From Muribaculaceae bacterium (GTDB lineage: Bacteria; Bacteroidota; Bacteroidia; Bacteroidales; Muribaculaceae): DNA of 5,471 nucleotides. Every line of letters starts with the position of its first letter. Position 1 is the stretch's first letter. Location of the stretch: contig JAEEVB010000159.1 of the NCBI GenBank assembly GCA_016287065.1, positions 1 to 5,471 on the forward strand. Reading direction: 5' to 3'. The notes under the pieces were generated by a model that worked only from the letters and a program-made list of their open reading frames with translations, did not search any database and had not been told where the DNA came from. This document shows positions 4,780 to 5,471 of this stretch, one piece after another. A program made the translations under genes and the position numbers.

Positions 4780-5471
4780 ATGAAAATTTTAGTTGCTACT
4801 CAAAAGCCTTTTGCACCTGTTGCCGTTCAGGGCATCAAGGAGGTGATTGAACAAGGCGGACACGAGCTCGTGCTTGTTGAGAAAGGAACAAAAGAAGATA
4901 TGATGAAGGCAATTGCCGACTGTGCCGGTCTTATCGTGCGCAGCGACATCGTCGACAAGGAAGTGTTTGACGCTGCTCCCCAGCTCAAGGTGGTGGTGCG
5001 CGCAGGTGCAGGCTACGACAACATCGACCTGGCCGAGGCTACCGCTCATGGCGTGTGCGTGATGAACACTCCTGGCCAGAACGCCAACGCCGTTGCCGAG
5101 TTGGTTATGGGCATGGTGGTAACACTCATCCGCAACCGCTACAATGGCACCAGCGGCACCGAGCTGCTGGGCAAGACCCTGGGCATTCATGCCTATGGTG
5201 CTGTGGGCCGCAACGTGGCACGCATCGCCAAGGGCTTTGGCATGAAGGTTAGCGCCCTTGACCCCTGGGTGAAGGACGAAGTGATGGAAGCCGACGGCAT
5301 TACACCCGTTCACAACCTTGAGGACCTTTACAAGAACAACCAGTATGTGAGCCTTCACATTCCCGCTACCGACCAGACCAAGAAGTCGGTGAACAAGGCT
5401 CTCATTGAGCTGCTCCCCAAGAACGGTGTGCTCATCAACGCTGCCCGCAAGGAAGTGATTGACGAGGAAAG
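4780..5471 (+). CDS. serA: D-3-phosphoglycerate dehydrogenase, 3' end cut by window edge
   Basis: This D-2-hydroxyacid dehydrogenase most likely oxidises 3-phosphoglycerate to 3-phosphohydroxypyruvate with NAD, the first step of serine synthesis and source of the SerC substrate. The window has 230 codons plus 2 nt. VVVRAGAGYDNIDL (71-84) and NTPGQNANAVAELVMG (96-111) are the family's substrate-domain signatures. The nucleotide domain starts at GKTLGIHAYGAVGR (131-144) with D161 ending the second strand, as in NAD-binding enzymes. INAARKEVIDE (219-229) carries catalytic R223; the usual Glu and His lie beyond the window. Two oddities stand out. The Rossmann glycine motif reads AYGAVG instead of GxGxxG. 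The link between the two domains (residues 112-131) is much shorter than usual, lacking the typical GKW segment. From memory, Bacteroides enzymes share both features and are short (about 300 residues, no ACT domain), so regulation by serine through an ACT domain is not expected. The 28-nt gap after serC contains a short TA repeat and no Shine-Dalgarno motif. Confidence 0.9.
   Translation, partial: MKILVATQKPFAPVAVQGIKEVIEQGGHELVLVEKGTKEDMMKAIADCAGLIVRSDIVDKEVFDAAPQLKVVVRAGAGYDNIDLAEATAHGVCVMNTPGQNANAVAELVMGMVVTLIRNRYNGTSGTELLGKTLGIHAYGAVGRNVARIAKGFGMKVSALDPWVKDEVMEADGITPVHNLEDLYKNNQYVSLHIPATDQTKKSVNKALIELLPKNGVLINAARKEVIDEE

Noticed and set aside
3798..4781. 327-codon open frame on the minus strand opposite serC
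   Set aside because: It lies wholly antisense to an unmistakable serC. Its His-, Val- and Cys-rich product with no recognisable motif is what the complement of biased codons yields.
4789..5358. 189-codon open frame on the minus strand opposite serA
   Set aside because: It is the antisense shadow of a clear dehydrogenase, with no family motif.
1..5471. A novel defence, mobile or RNA-based system
   Set aside because: All coding space is accounted for by five recognisable metabolic genes. I saw no transposase, integrase, direct-repeat array, tRNA-like fold or long unexplained gene.

Overview
The window looks like a stretch of Bacteroidales (Bacteroidota) chromosome, GC-balanced in genes and very AT-rich between them. 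The support is threefold. Two promoters match the Bacteroidota consensus (TTG, 19-nt spacer, TAnnTTTG). Shine-Dalgarno sequences are essentially absent before the starts. The SerC and SerA proteins resemble, from memory, the short Bacteroides-type enzymes. A gut family such as Muribaculaceae, Prevotellaceae or Bacteroidaceae is plausible, but I cannot place it more precisely.

Layout, left to right. Positions 1-1697 (minus strand) hold a two-gene pseudouridine breakdown operon: psuK (777-1697) followed 2 nt later by psuG (774 down to the window edge, 3' end missing). A likely -7 element for it is at 1740-1747. Next comes the structured 3' end of the glutamate dehydrogenase transcript: a stop-codon hairpin, a weaker hairpin, and a strong 16-bp terminator at 1785-1820. 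The glutamate dehydrogenase gene itself is 1895-3235 (minus). A 448-bp AT-rich divergent spacer (3236-3683) carries facing promoters for glutamate dehydrogenase and serC. Each is followed by a hairpin at its predicted transcription start, and several inverted repeats lie nearby. serC (3684-4751, plus) and serA (4780 to the window end, 3' end missing) form a serine biosynthesis operon.

Function. PsuK phosphorylates pseudouridine and PsuG splits the product into uracil and ribose 5-phosphate, recycling modified nucleosides from RNA turnover or the gut lumen. SerA oxidises 3-phosphoglycerate, and SerC transaminates the product with glutamate, releasing 2-oxoglutarate. The divergent glutamate dehydrogenase interconverts those same two compounds with ammonia, so the spacer separates two genes linked through the glutamate/2-oxoglutarate pool. 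The dehydrogenase carries the residue pattern known from NAD-dependent clostridial enzymes, so its coenzyme should not be assumed to be NADP.

I found no mobile element, CRISPR array, RNA gene, phage gene or defence system. This is core metabolism. The points worth a second look are the regulatory architecture of the divergent spacer, the coenzyme question, and the unusual compact SerA.
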